A stretch of 64,000 nucleotides of DNA, from assembly GCF_900102945.1 (NCBI RefSeq), contig NZ_FNGI01000012.1, positions 60,018 through 124,017 of the forward strand, given 5' to 3'. This document shows positions 1 to 8,075 of this stretch, in pieces. The translations under genes and the position numbers were made by a program. The stretch's first letter is position 1. Each line of letters opens with the position of its first letter. The notes under the pieces were generated by a model that did no database searches, was not told the DNA's origin, and saw only the letters and a list, made by a program, of their open reading frames with translations. The stretch comes from Modicisalibacter muralis (GTDB lineage: Bacteria; Pseudomonadota; Gammaproteobacteria; Pseudomonadales; Halomonadaceae).

Positions 1-756
1 AACTATTCGATCTCCTCGGCCTGCGCCACCTCCGCGCACTGTATCGGCAGCGCCATGGAGCAGATTCAGCTCGGTAAGCAGGACGTGGTGTTCGCCGGTG
101 GCGGTGAAGAGGAGCACTGGACGCTGTCGTGCCTGTTCGATGCCATGGGTGCGCTATCCACCGGCTACAACGACACGCCCGACAAGGCCTCGCGAGCGTA
201 CGACAAGGCCCGAGACGGCTTCGTCATCGCCGGCGGTGGCGGTATGCTGGTGCTCGAAGAACTCGAACACGCCAAGGCGCGCGGCGCGAAGATTTATGCC
301 GAACTCGTCGGCTACGGCGCGACCTCCGATGGCTACGACATGGTTGCGCCTTCCGGCGAAGGCGCAGCGCGCTGCATGCGTCAGGCGCTGGCCACGGTCG
401 ACGGCGATATCGATTACATCAATACCCACGGCACCTCCACGCCAGTCGGCGACGTCGCCGAGCTCAGGGCGGTGCGCGAGGTGTTCGGCGACAGCACGCC
501 GGCGATGAGTTCGACCAAGTCGCTGACCGGTCACTCGCTGGGCGCGACCGGGGTGCAGGAAGCCATCTACTCGTTGCTGATGCTGGAGCATGGCTTTATC
601 GCCGCCTCGGCCAATGTCGATGCACTCGACGATCAGGCCGAGGGCTTCGATATCGTCACCCAGCGCCGCGACGCTGCAATCGAGCTTGTGCTCTCCAACA
701 GCTTCGGCTTCGGCGGCACCAACGCCTGCCTGGTGCTGCAACGCTGGCACGACTGA
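1..756 (+). CDS. fabB: 3-oxoacyl-ACP synthase I, 3' part
   Basis: Beta-ketoacyl-ACP synthase I, which elongates acyl chains in fatty acid synthesis and is needed for unsaturated fatty acids. The reading frame is open from base 1, so the gene starts upstream of the window; 251 codons and the stop are present. The active-site cysteine lies in SSACATS (codon 8 of the window), and the two catalytic histidines in THGTSTP and GHSLGA. The C-terminal [10 protein letters not shown] is typical of the family. The sequence follows E. coli FabB closely over its whole visible length. fabA is often the upstream partner but is outside the window. Confidence 0.95.
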   Translation, partial: NYSISSACATSAHCIGSAMEQIQLGKQDVVFAGGGEEEHWTLSCLFDAMGALSTGYNDTPDKASRAYDKARDGFVIAGGGGMLVLEELEHAKARGAKIYAELVGYGATSDGYDMVAPSGEGAARCMRQALATVDGDIDYINTHGTSTPVGDVAELRAVREVFGDSTPAMSSTKSLTGHSLGATGVQEAIYSLLMLEHGFIAASANVDALDDQAEGFDIVTQRRDAAIELVLSNSFGFGGTNACLVLQRWHD

Positions 757-788
757 TGCCGCCGAGCGGTTAATGCCATGCTAATGCT

Positions 789-822
789 TAAGGGCGCTCA
801 GACGATCTCGGGCGCCCTTTTG
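789..822 (+). terminator. rho-independent terminator after fabB
   Basis: An 8-bp stem (AAGGGCGC with GCGCCCTT) closes a 14-base loop and is followed by TTTTG. It lies 33 bases after the fabB stop. The A-rich left side means it may also serve plsC, which arrives from the other strand. Confidence 0.7.
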
Positions 823-854
823 TTTCGACCCCAGAAGGGATCACAAAAGTAGCT

Positions 855-1613
855 CTAGGCGGGAAGATTGTTCGCCGGGGCACCTGCCCGCGCCGGCCGC
901 GGCACCTCGCAGATCGTCTCGAGCTGCGTCTCGATCCAGTTCTCGACCTCGACCAGCACCTCTTCCGGAGTGCGCCCCTGGGTGGCGATCGGCTCGCCGA
1001 CGACCACCGACAGTCGCCCGGGATTCTTGATCCAGTGCCGACCCGGCCAGCGTTCACCGGCATTGTGCGCCACCGGCAACACCGGCACACCGGCGCGGCA
1101 GGCGATCACCGCGCCACTCTTGTTATAGCGGCGCCGCTGGCCCAGCTCGACCCGCGTGCCCTCGGGGAAGATCAATACCGAAAGCCCTTCCTTGAGGCGC
1201 TGGGGACCCTGAGTCAGCACCTGCTTCATGGCCCGCGAGGGTCGCGAACGATCCAGCGCGATGGGGTGCAGCAGGCGCAGCGCCCAACCGAACAGCGGCA
1301 GACGCAGCAGTTCCTGCTTGAGCACCGTGCACACCGGCGGCTTGAGCACCTGCAGGAACAGCGTCTCCCATTCGCACTGGTGATTGGCCAGAATCACCAC
1401 CGGCCCTTCGGGTACATGCTCGCGGCCACGCACCTCGTAGCGCACGCCACAGGTCAGCGAAAACCAGACGACAATGAAATGGTTGTAGAGATTGAGCAAC
1501 CGATAGCGCCCCCGCAACGGCAGCAACGGCGTCACCGGCAGACACAACAGGCCGAACACCAGAATGCCGAAGAAGTAGCCGAAATAGAAGATCGCACTGC
1601 GCAGTGCCTTCAT
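855..1613 (-). CDS. plsC: 1-acyl-sn-glycerol-3-phosphate acyltransferase
   Basis: Lysophosphatidate acyltransferase of the PlsC family, making phosphatidic acid for membrane phospholipids. The N-terminus (residues 1-35) is a hydrophobic anchor. The acyltransferase box reads NHQCEWE, the HX4E form seen in some proteobacterial members instead of HX4D. A FPEGTR box follows, which binds the glycerol phosphate. The chosen ATG has GGAGGAG just upstream and overlaps the stop of the preceding gene by four bases (ATGA), so the two are translationally coupled. A longer in-frame start 30 bases upstream lacks such support. 252 residues is normal for the family. Confidence 0.9.
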   Translation of the reverse strand: MKALRSAIFYFGYFFGILVFGLLCLPVTPLLPLRGRYRLLNLYNHFIVVWFSLTCGVRYEVRGREHVPEGPVVILANHQCEWETLFLQVLKPPVCTVLKQELLRLPLFGWALRLLHPIALDRSRPSRAMKQVLTQGPQRLKEGLSVLIFPEGTRVELGQRRRYNKSGAVIACRAGVPVLPVAHNAGERWPGRHWIKNPGRLSVVVGEPIATQGRTPEEVLVEVENWIETQLETICEVPRPARAGAPANNLPA

Positions 1614-2482
1614 GCCTCCTCCTCGACCTGGTAGGCCTGGCACCAGGTATCCAGCATGCGTCCTAGTTCGAGCCGCCAGGGTTTCTGATGCACGCCGAAT
1701 GCCTCCAGCACGCGCCGGCAGTTGAGTACCCGGCGCAGCGGTTGGTCATGGTGGTGATTGAGCGCCTTGAGATCGCCCAGTTCGGCCCGCTTGCCGAGCC
1801 CTTCGAGGCGTGTGGCCAATTGGGTGCGCACCACCGAGGCGAAGGTATAGGGGCTGACCGGCTCGGTACCGGCCAAGTGGTAGGCGCCCCAGGCGTTGGC
1901 GCCGCAGCCTTGCTGTTGAAGCATGCCGATCAGCGCCAGCGCCGCGGCATCCGCCGAGGTCGGGCAGAAGATGATGTCCTCGGCGGCGCGCACCTCCTGC
2001 CCGCTCTGGAGCGATTCGAGCAACTCGGTCAGCCAGGCGTCGGCGCCGGCCAGCGCGAACAGCGGCCCCAAACGCACGATCAGGTGGCGCGGGTACCGCT
2101 CACGAATGAGGTTGCCGGTAACGATCAACCGGCGCAGGCTCTCGTCACGCGGCGCGGGGACCACGTGCTCGTCGATAGGCGTCTCGGCGCCGTCCTCGTA
2201 GAGCTGGTCGGAAACGCACCAGATCAGCGGCACCTCCGAATGTTGGCAGTGTTCCAGACACGCCTCGACCGCCTCGGCATGCGCGGTGACCGCGGCCGGG
2301 TCGGCGCTGATCGGCTGCGCCAAGGGTGGGATCACCAGGGCATCGGGCGCCACATCCTCGAGCTGGCCGGACGCCAGCGATAACCCCTCTACGATGACCA
2401 ACTCGGTGTCACCGCGCAGGTTGGCTTCACGGGCCAACGCCAGACTAAGACAATGTCCGGCATCCATAATCAACAACTTCAC
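1610..2482 (-). CDS. RmlD-like sugar-nucleotide reductase family protein, degenerate
   Basis: Resembles dTDP-4-dehydrorhamnose reductase (RmlD) and related extended SDR proteins, mainly around the DQLYEDG...PIDEH stretch and the later RLGPLFA segment. The usual N-terminal GxxGxxG dinucleotide loop is not present (the start reads LLIMDAGHC) and no YxxxK catalytic pair is visible where RmlD has it, so enzyme activity is doubtful. The GTG start was chosen because GAGGGA precedes it by about 10 bases and the first beta strand begins there; an in-frame start at 2542 would add 20 residues of poor fit. It overlaps plsC by ATGA. The function is unknown; a structural or lipid-linked sugar role is only a guess. 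Confidence 0.7.
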   Translation of the reverse strand: MKLLIMDAGHCLSLALAREANLRGDTELVIVEGLSLASGQLEDVAPDALVIPPLAQPISADPAAVTAHAEAVEACLEHCQHSEVPLIWCVSDQLYEDGAETPIDEHVVPAPRDESLRRLIVTGNLIRERYPRHLIVRLGPLFALAGADAWLTELLESLQSGQEVRAAEDIIFCPTSADAAALALIGMLQQQGCGANAWGAYHLAGTEPVSPYTFASVVRTQLATRLEGLGKRAELGDLKALNHHHDQPLRRVLNCRRVLEAFGVHQKPWRLELGRMLDTWCQAYQVEEEA

Positions 2483-2671
2483 GGCGTTTGCATCCCTCGA
2501 ATTCGTCTTTGAGCGTGTCGGCGGCAATGCCACGACACCCAAAGGGGTTCATACTTAAGCATTTCGGCTTGCCGCTGTCATCTCGGCGGTGATCACCCCG
2601 GCAGCATTTTCATTGCGGCAAGGTTGCGGCACCATGCACGACTGGCAACTCGTCAATCACCGGGACATCTC

Positions 2672-3532
2672 ATGACCGATACCATCCGCCGTGTATGGAC
2701 CGGCCGCGCCCAACTCGGCGAAGGTCCGCTGTGGTCCGCCGACCATCAGGCACTGCTGTTCGTCGATATCCTGGGCAGCCGTCTGCTGGCCCACTTCCCC
2801 GCCAACGGCGAGACGCTCGAGTGGCCACTGGACGAAGCCTGCTGCTGGCTGGCCCCGCACGCCGACGGAGGCTTCGTCGCCGGGCTGCGCTCGCGGCTGG
2901 TGCGGCTGCAATTCGATGATAATGGCCCGCGCATTACCGCCACCCTCGCCGAGCCGGTCGCCGATGCCGTGGACCATCGCCTCAACGATGGCAAGGCCGA
3001 CACCCACGGTCGGCTGTGGTTCGGCACCATGCAAGATGCCGAAAGCGAGGCAACAGGCATCTTCTATCGCTTCGACGAGCGTGGCCTGGTCGCCATGGAT
3101 CGCCACTACACGGTAACCAATGGCCCGGCGATCGATGCCACCGGCAGCACGCTCTACCACACCGATAGCCCGGCGCGTACGATCTATGCCTTCGATCTAT
3201 CGCCTGGCGGCGAGTTGAGCAACAAGCGCGAGCATGTGCATTTCGGCGAACGCGACGGCTGCCCCGATGGCATGACCGTCGATGCCGAGGGCGGGCTATG
3301 GGTCGCCCACTGGGACGGTGGGCGGGTCAGCCGCTTTTTGCCCGACGGCAGCCTGGATCGCGAGATTCGCCTGCCGGTGTCGCGCATCACCTGCTGCACC
3401 TTCGGCGATGACGATCTATCCACGCTGTATATTACCACCGCCGCGGTGGGCCGCGACGACGAAGAACAGGCCGGCGGGCTGTTTGCCGTGAGGCCCGGCG
3501 TGAAGGGCCTGCCGGCCTGCCGCTACCGCTAG
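2672..3532 (+). CDS. SMP-30/gluconolactonase family protein
   Basis: A six-bladed beta-propeller hydrolase of the SMP-30/LRE family, whose members open sugar lactones such as gluconolactone or arabinolactone. The four divalent-metal ligands of the family can be placed: Glu in LGEGPLW near the N-terminus, Asn in LNDGKAD, Asn in VTNGPA, and Asp in CPDGMTVD. The ATG at 2672 begins at the conserved family start; an in-frame TTG at 2624 adds 16 residues with no similarity. 286 residues is normal. The gene stands alone, so its substrate cannot be told from context. Confidence 0.88.
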   Translation: MTDTIRRVWTGRAQLGEGPLWSADHQALLFVDILGSRLLAHFPANGETLEWPLDEACCWLAPHADGGFVAGLRSRLVRLQFDDNGPRITATLAEPVADAVDHRLNDGKADTHGRLWFGTMQDAESEATGIFYRFDERGLVAMDRHYTVTNGPAIDATGSTLYHTDSPARTIYAFDLSPGGELSNKREHVHFGERDGCPDGMTVDAEGGLWVAHWDGGRVSRFLPDGSLDREIRLPVSRITCCTFGDDDLSTLYITTAAVGRDDEEQAGGLFAVRPGVKGLPACRYR

Positions 3533-3575
3533 CCGAGCCTGTCCCGATCCAGGGACGACTGCCCAGCGCGACCGG

Positions 3576-4193
3576 TCAGGGAAGAATCACCAGATGGTTA
3601 GGCAACTCGTTGCGCTCATGCGTCGCGGGTATCTCTCGTTTGAGATGCTGGCCACACGACTCGATACATTCCAGGAAACCTTGCAGGGTCTGGCCCTGGC
3701 GGACGTGTTGGGTGAAGGATTTAACGATCTCTTGCCAGGTATCGTTATCCAGTCGGCTGGAAATCCCCTGGTCGACCAGTATTTCCACATAGCGCTCGGC
3801 TTCAGATACGAAGATCAGCATGCCAGTGCCGCCAGCGGTGTGATGCAGGTCCTGCTCGAGAAACTGACGCCGTGCCAGATTCGATGCCCGCCAATAGCGC
3901 ACGCTGCTTGGAATGAGGCGTGTGGTGATCGCAGGAATACGAAATATCAGACCCAGCACGATGAAGGTGGCCCACTGGACCAGCAACAAGACATGCGGCT
4001 CCAACCAGCCCGGGAAATAATTGATCGCACCGGGCACCACTAGGGCGATGATACTGGCCCAGAGTAAGGGGATATATGCGTAATCGTCGGCTTTGGCGGC
4101 GAGTACCGTAACCAGCTCGGCTTCGGTCTCGCGCTCGACCCGGCTGATCGCCTCGGCGACTTGGCGCTGCTCACTTTCGCTCAGTAAAGCCAT
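3576..4193 (-). CDS. TPM-domain membrane protein
   Basis: A 205-residue protein with an N-terminal TPM-domain signature (LSESEQRQVAEAISRVE, then TEAELVTVLAAKADDY), two hydrophobic segments at about residues 40-60 and 68-88, and a C-terminal cytoplasmic part with an IFVSEAERYVEILVD segment typical of short TPM proteins. It is the third gene of a lemA-TPM-TPM set and begins 27 bases after the preceding gene ends. TPM proteins are linked to envelope or membrane-complex quality control in several systems, but no reaction is established. Function is not assigned further. Confidence 0.8.
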   Translation of the reverse strand: MALLSESEQRQVAEAISRVERETEAELVTVLAAKADDYAYIPLLWASIIALVVPGAINYFPGWLEPHVLLLVQWATFIVLGLIFRIPAITTRLIPSSVRYWRASNLARRQFLEQDLHHTAGGTGMLIFVSEAERYVEILVDQGISSRLDNDTWQEIVKSFTQHVRQGQTLQGFLECIESCGQHLKREIPATHERNELPNHLVILP

Positions 4194-4220
4194 GGGGTAT
4201 CTGTACTCGTTGAAATTGTT

Positions 4221-4997
4221 TTACCAGCCACCGGATGCACCGCCGCCGCCGAAGCCACCACCGCCACCACCGAAGCCGCCCCCGCCGAAGCCACCGCCTC
4301 CACCACCGCCGCGTCCACCGAGGGCCGCGCCCAGCAGTACCGCGCCAAGCAGCCCGGAGCGGCCGCCTCTTCTACCGCCGCGACCTCGGCCCCCGCCACG
4401 CACCAGCATCGTGACGACGAGAAGCAGTACGAAGAAGAAGATCGACATCGGGCCTCTGGCGGGCTCGTCGGCTTGGCGACTGCCGCCGACGGCTGCCTGT
4501 TGGAGCGGATCGCCACCCAGCACCTGAACCATCGCCTGTGCCCCGCGAGTGATTCCACCAGCGAAATCGCCCTGCTTGAACGCCGGCACGATAATCTGGC
4601 TGATAATCACCGAGGACTGCGCATCGGTCAGGCGACCCTCCAGGCCATAGCCAACTTCGATACGAATCGCCCGCTCTTCCTCGGCAACGATCAGTAGCGC
4701 GCCATTGTCTTCGCCCTTCTGGCCGATGCCCCAGTGGCGTCCCAATTGATAACCGAACTGCTCGATGGGGTAGCCCTGTAGATTCGGCAACGTGACGACC
4801 ACCACCTGCTCGGTGGTGGCCTGTTCATGGGCTTTAAGCATCGCGGTCAGTTGCGCTTCGACCGAGGCATCGAGCATCTCGGCCCGATCGACGACCCGGC
4901 CGCTCAGCTCGGGAAAATCGGGCTGCTGCTGAGCCTGCACGCCCAACGCGCAAGCCCACAGCAGTAAAATGACGGGGAAACGCAGCAGGCGAGCCAT
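4221..4997 (-). CDS. secreted TPM-domain protein with glycine-rich tail (YgcG family)
   Basis: 258 residues. A signal peptide covers residues 1-22 (LLLWACALGVQA). The TPM domain follows, at about 30-160, with the family segments VVDRAEMLD, LPNLQGYPIEQFGYQLG and DNGALLIVAEEERAIRIEVGYG. A transmembrane helix lies near 190-205, and the last about 55 residues are almost pure glycine, arginine and phenylalanine (repeated GGGGF). The start codon shares one base with the stop of lemA (TGATG), which implies coupled translation. This LemA-plus-TPM pair is widespread in bacteria; its molecular function is not settled. Confidence 0.88.
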   Translation of the reverse strand: MARLLRFPVILLLWACALGVQAQQQPDFPELSGRVVDRAEMLDASVEAQLTAMLKAHEQATTEQVVVVTLPNLQGYPIEQFGYQLGRHWGIGQKGEDNGALLIVAEEERAIRIEVGYGLEGRLTDAQSSVIISQIIVPAFKQGDFAGGITRGAQAMVQVLGGDPLQQAAVGGSRQADEPARGPMSIFFFVLLLVVTMLVRGGGRGRGGRRGGRSGLLGAVLLGAALGGRGGGGGGGFGGGGFGGGGGGFGGGGASGGW

Positions 4998-5614
4998 CAG
5001 AACTCCACCTGGGGGGCTTGCTCGGCATCGGCCGCGGTCGCCTCGAAGTTCTCGCGCAGCTCCATTTCGCTGTACAGCAGGCTATGCCAGATACGCCCCG
5101 GGAAGGTACGAATCTCGGTATTGTACCGTTCGACCGCTTGAATGAAGTCGCGCCGGGCGACCGCGATGCGGTTCTCGGTGCCCTCGAGCTGAGACTGCAG
5201 CGCGAGGAAGTTCTTGTTTGATTTCAGCTCGGGATAACGTTCGGAAACCGCCATCAAGCGGCTCAGTGCGCCCGAGAGCTGCCCCTGAACCTGCTGGAAC
5301 TGGCGCAGTTTCTGTGGATCGTCGAGAATGCTCTCGTCGACCTGGATGGACGTCGCCTTGGCGCGCGCCTCCACCACGGCGGTCAATGTCTCTTGTTCCT
5401 GTTTGGCGAATCCCTTGACGGTTTTGACCAGATTGGGAATCAGATCGGCGCGCCGCTGATACTGGTTTTCCACCTGCGCCCAGGCCGACTTGACCTGTTC
5501 ATCATACGTGGGCAGGTTGTTGACGCCACAGCCCGTGAGTAATAACAGCGTGAACAGCACGATGATCGATTGCCAGGCGACCCGGTAGGCAGTTGCCCCT
5601 TGCTTCGCTTGCAT
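4997..5614 (-). CDS. lemA: LemA family lipoprotein
   Basis: LemA family protein, largely coiled coil. Residues 12-30 form a hydrophobic signal ending in the lipobox LLTGC, so it is probably a lipoprotein exposed in the periplasm. The family signature (YNxxVKxxWAQVENQYQRRADLIPNLV) follows directly. The ATG at 5614 was chosen because the signal peptide begins there; an upstream in-frame start would add 21 residues before the signal. 205 residues is close to the family norm. It leads the lemA-TPM-TPM operon. Confidence 0.9.
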   Translation of the reverse strand: MQAKQGATAYRVAWQSIIVLFTLLLLTGCGVNNLPTYDEQVKSAWAQVENQYQRRADLIPNLVKTVKGFAKQEQETLTAVVEARAKATSIQVDESILDDPQKLRQFQQVQGQLSGALSRLMAVSERYPELKSNKNFLALQSQLEGTENRIAVARRDFIQAVERYNTEIRTFPGRIWHSLLYSEMELRENFEATAADAEQAPQVEF

Positions 5615-5724
5615 GGTCCGTCGTTTCCTCGTTGGATAACCGATTGTCCGCGACCAAGGTACACGGTGGGTGCCCAAGCGAGAAGGATTACCTGTCCAAC
5701 GCGTCAGGAAACGCTCATCGGTTA

Positions 5725-6546
5725 TTATTGCATCAGCGCTCCGGCGCTATCGTCATCCAGGGCAATGCCCTCAACACCGATATCCTCTTGCAACGCCAAC
5801 AAGTAGTGGCGCAGCGCGCGACGCGTAGCCTGCTCGCGCAGGGTATGGCGAACACGCTCGGCGACCTGCTCGAAGGCCAATGCTTGCCCCTCGACGCGCT
5901 CGTCGATGCTCACCACATGCCAGCCATAGCGTGAGGCCAGCGGACGCTCGTGCAGGCCGCAGGGGAGGTGCTGCAAGGCACGATCCAGTTCACCGACCGT
6001 CTGACCCGGCACGAGCCAGCCCAGCTCGCCACCCTCATCCCGGGATGGGCAGGCGGAATGGCGCTGGGCAAGCTCGCTAAAGCGTTCGGGGATTTCTTCG
6101 AGCTGCTTGAGCAGCTTCTGGCCGAGCCGATATCCGGCATCCCGCGCCGGGGCGTCATCCGGTGCTGCCGGGAGCAGGATATGGCGCACTCGCATCTGGG
6201 TGGGCTCGGAAAAACGCTGGCGATGGCTCTCGAAGAAGCGCCAGCAGGCCGCCTCATCGGGTTCCGGCACGTCGAGCTCATGCTCGAGCAGTTCGGCGAT
6301 GAGCCGATCGCTCTCGACTCCACGCTCATCGATGCCCGCCGTCAGCCCCAGCATCTCGGCACGCTGATATAGCAATTCACGCACCACCAACGCACGCGCC
6401 GCCAATAGCTGGGCCTCGTCGACCGAGCCGGCTGGGTGGTACTGCATTTCCTCGGCGACGGCCTGCTCGTCGATGGCCACTTCGCCGACCCGAATGGGCG
6501 GGGGAGCCGCGCCCCCTGGCAGTTGCTCGACATCGATCACCTGCAT
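5725..6546 (-). CDS. peptidylprolyl isomerase (parvulin/PpiC type) of the nar operon
   Basis: A 273-residue NifM-like parvulin. The N-terminal helical half (residues 1-110) is a SurA/NifM-type chaperone region. The rotamase domain spans about 115-225 and contains RVRHILL, FSELAQRHSACPSRDEGGELGW and ASRYGWHVVSID. No signal peptide is visible, so it is likely cytoplasmic. It begins 43 bases after narI and on the same strand; pseudomonads have an equivalent gene at the end of narGHJI. A role in folding or maturing nitrate reductase is an inference from that position. Confidence 0.87.
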   Translation of the reverse strand: MQVIDVEQLPGGAAPPPIRVGEVAIDEQAVAEEMQYHPAGSVDEAQLLAARALVVRELLYQRAEMLGLTAGIDERGVESDRLIAELLEHELDVPEPDEAACWRFFESHRQRFSEPTQMRVRHILLPAAPDDAPARDAGYRLGQKLLKQLEEIPERFSELAQRHSACPSRDEGGELGWLVPGQTVGELDRALQHLPCGLHERPLASRYGWHVVSIDERVEGQALAFEQVAERVRHTLREQATRRALRHYLLALQEDIGVEGIALDDDSAGALMQ

Positions 6547-6589
6547 GACACTCTCCTCAATGATAAAACTGCGCGCGAGAAGGCCCGTT

Positions 6590-7279
6590 TCAGCCGCGCC
6601 GGCGCACGATCTGGTAACGCCGGCCGAAGTAACCCAGCGGTACGCTCCACACGTGTACCAGGCGAGTGAACGGGAATATCAGCACGATGGTCAAGCCAAC
6701 CAGAATGTGTAGCTTGTAGATCCAGCCAACGCCCTGCAGATGAGCGGCGGCGTCACCCTGGAAATACACGACCGACTGCGCCCAACTGCCAAGCATCAGC
6801 ATGACGCCGCCATCCAGGTGGCCAAGCGCGGGAATGATGGTCAAGAGCCCCAGGGTGACCTGCACCACGAACAGCGCCAGAATCAGGTTATCGGCGGTCC
6901 GCGAGGAGGCCCGCACGCGCGGGTTGGTCAATCGACGGTGCAACAGAATCGCCCCGCCCGCCAGGCACATCACCCCGGCGATGCCACCAACGATGATCGC
7001 CACCACCTGCTTGGCGCCGGCACTGATGAAGGGGGCATAGACCCAATGCGGGGTCAGCAGCCCCACCAAGTGGCCGAAGAAGATCACCAGGATACCGATA
7101 TGAAACAGGTTGCTACCCAAGCGCAATTGGCGCTTGGAAAGCAACTGGCTCGAGCCCGTCTTCCAGGTGTATTGGCCATGGTCGAAGCGCAGCAGGCTGC
7201 CGATCAGGAAGACACTGCCCGCAAGGTAGGGGTACAGCCCGAACAACAGCCCATTCAGATAACCCATGAAAGCGCCCAT
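6590..7279 (-). CDS. narI: respiratory nitrate reductase gamma subunit (cytochrome b)
   Basis: Membrane subunit that takes electrons from quinol and passes them through two b hemes to NarH. Five hydrophobic helices are visible in 229 residues. The heme-ligand histidine pairs can be placed at H60/H70 (LFHIGILVIFFGH) and H191/H209 (YKLHILVG to RLVHVWS), with the same 10- and 18-residue spacing as in E. coli NarI. The start has GGGAGG about ten bases upstream; a second in-frame ATG four codons later is possible. It follows narJ by 16 bases. Confidence 0.96.
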   Translation of the reverse strand: MGAFMGYLNGLLFGLYPYLAGSVFLIGSLLRFDHGQYTWKTGSSQLLSKRQLRLGSNLFHIGILVIFFGHLVGLLTPHWVYAPFISAGAKQVVAIIVGGIAGVMCLAGGAILLHRRLTNPRVRASSRTADNLILALFVVQVTLGLLTIIPALGHLDGGVMLMLGSWAQSVVYFQGDAAAHLQGVGWIYKLHILVGLTIVLIFPFTRLVHVWSVPLGYFGRRYQIVRRRG

Positions 7280-7295
7280 GATGACATGCCTCCCA

Positions 7296-8075
7296 TCAGC
7301 TTCTCACGCCAGCAGAAGGTGGAGTGACGATGCGCACCGCCTCGCTGGATGTAGTTTGTTTGCGCTCGGCGAGACGCCGGCCCTCGGCGGACTGCATCGC
7401 GCAGTCCTGATCGGAATCGGCGGAAAAGCGCACGGCCTCCTCTTCCCAGACGGCGTCCAACGCTTGCGGGGTGTGATCGGGTGCCTCTTCGGCAACCTGT
7501 AGCCGGTGGGCCTCGACATCGGCTTCGGCGCCGATCAGTGCCAGCAATGCCAACGGCACCAGGGCATGCTCGGCACCACGCTCCTCCAGGCGGGCGGCCA
7601 GCAGCGCCAGGATATGCCGGATCTCCCCCAGCCAGCGGCCGATATCGACCTCGCCGCGAGTCGACAGGTATTCGAGGAACAACGGCAGGTGATCCGGCAG
7701 CTCGCGGGCATCCAGCTCGAAGCCGGCGGCGCGGTATTCGGCCAGCAGGTCGATCATCGCCTGGCCACGCTCGCGCGATTCGCCATGCACATGCTCGAAC
7801 AGCAACAGTGACGTCGAACGCCCCTTGTCGAACAGGCCGACATACTCGGCTTGCAAGTCGAGCAGCGCGGTAGCGGCCAGACGCCGGCACCAGTCGCGCA
7901 GCCTGCCGCGCAGCGGCGCCGATAGGCGCGGCTCCGCATCGATGATCTCGATCAGCTCGCCGCTCGCCTGCTGTAGCTCCGGGGTCGGATAATCCAGCAG
8001 CCGCGCCAGTACCCGCAGGCTGCGCATTCCCTGTACCACCTCGTCCTGTTCGACTTGCTCTGCTGGATCAGACAT
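7296..8075 (-). CDS. narJ: nitrate reductase assembly chaperone (delta)
   Basis: System-specific chaperone that helps insert the molybdenum cofactor into NarG and attaches the complex to NarI; it is not part of the final enzyme. The all-helical N-terminal half (LRVLARLLDYPTPEL, LLLFEHVHGESRERGQAM) is typical, and the C-terminus is a charged, poorly conserved tail. The ATG at 8075 has GAGGA eight bases upstream and overlaps the narH stop by eight bases; in-frame starts at 8084 and 8099 are less likely. 259 residues, slightly longer than E. coli NarJ. Confidence 0.94.
   Translation of the reverse strand: MSDPAEQVEQDEVVQGMRSLRVLARLLDYPTPELQQASGELIEIIDAEPRLSAPLRGRLRDWCRRLAATALLDLQAEYVGLFDKGRSTSLLLFEHVHGESRERGQAMIDLLAEYRAAGFELDARELPDHLPLFLEYLSTRGEVDIGRWLGEIRHILALLAARLEERGAEHALVPLALLALIGAEADVEAHRLQVAEEAPDHTPQALDAVWEEEAVRFSADSDQDCAMQSAEGRRLAERKQTTSSEAVRIVTPPSAGVRS

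Noticed and set aside
4221..4400. Repeat or CRISPR-like array from the repeated GGC/CCG triplets
   Set aside because: This is the coding sequence of the glycine-rich tail; units are irregular and there are no spacers.
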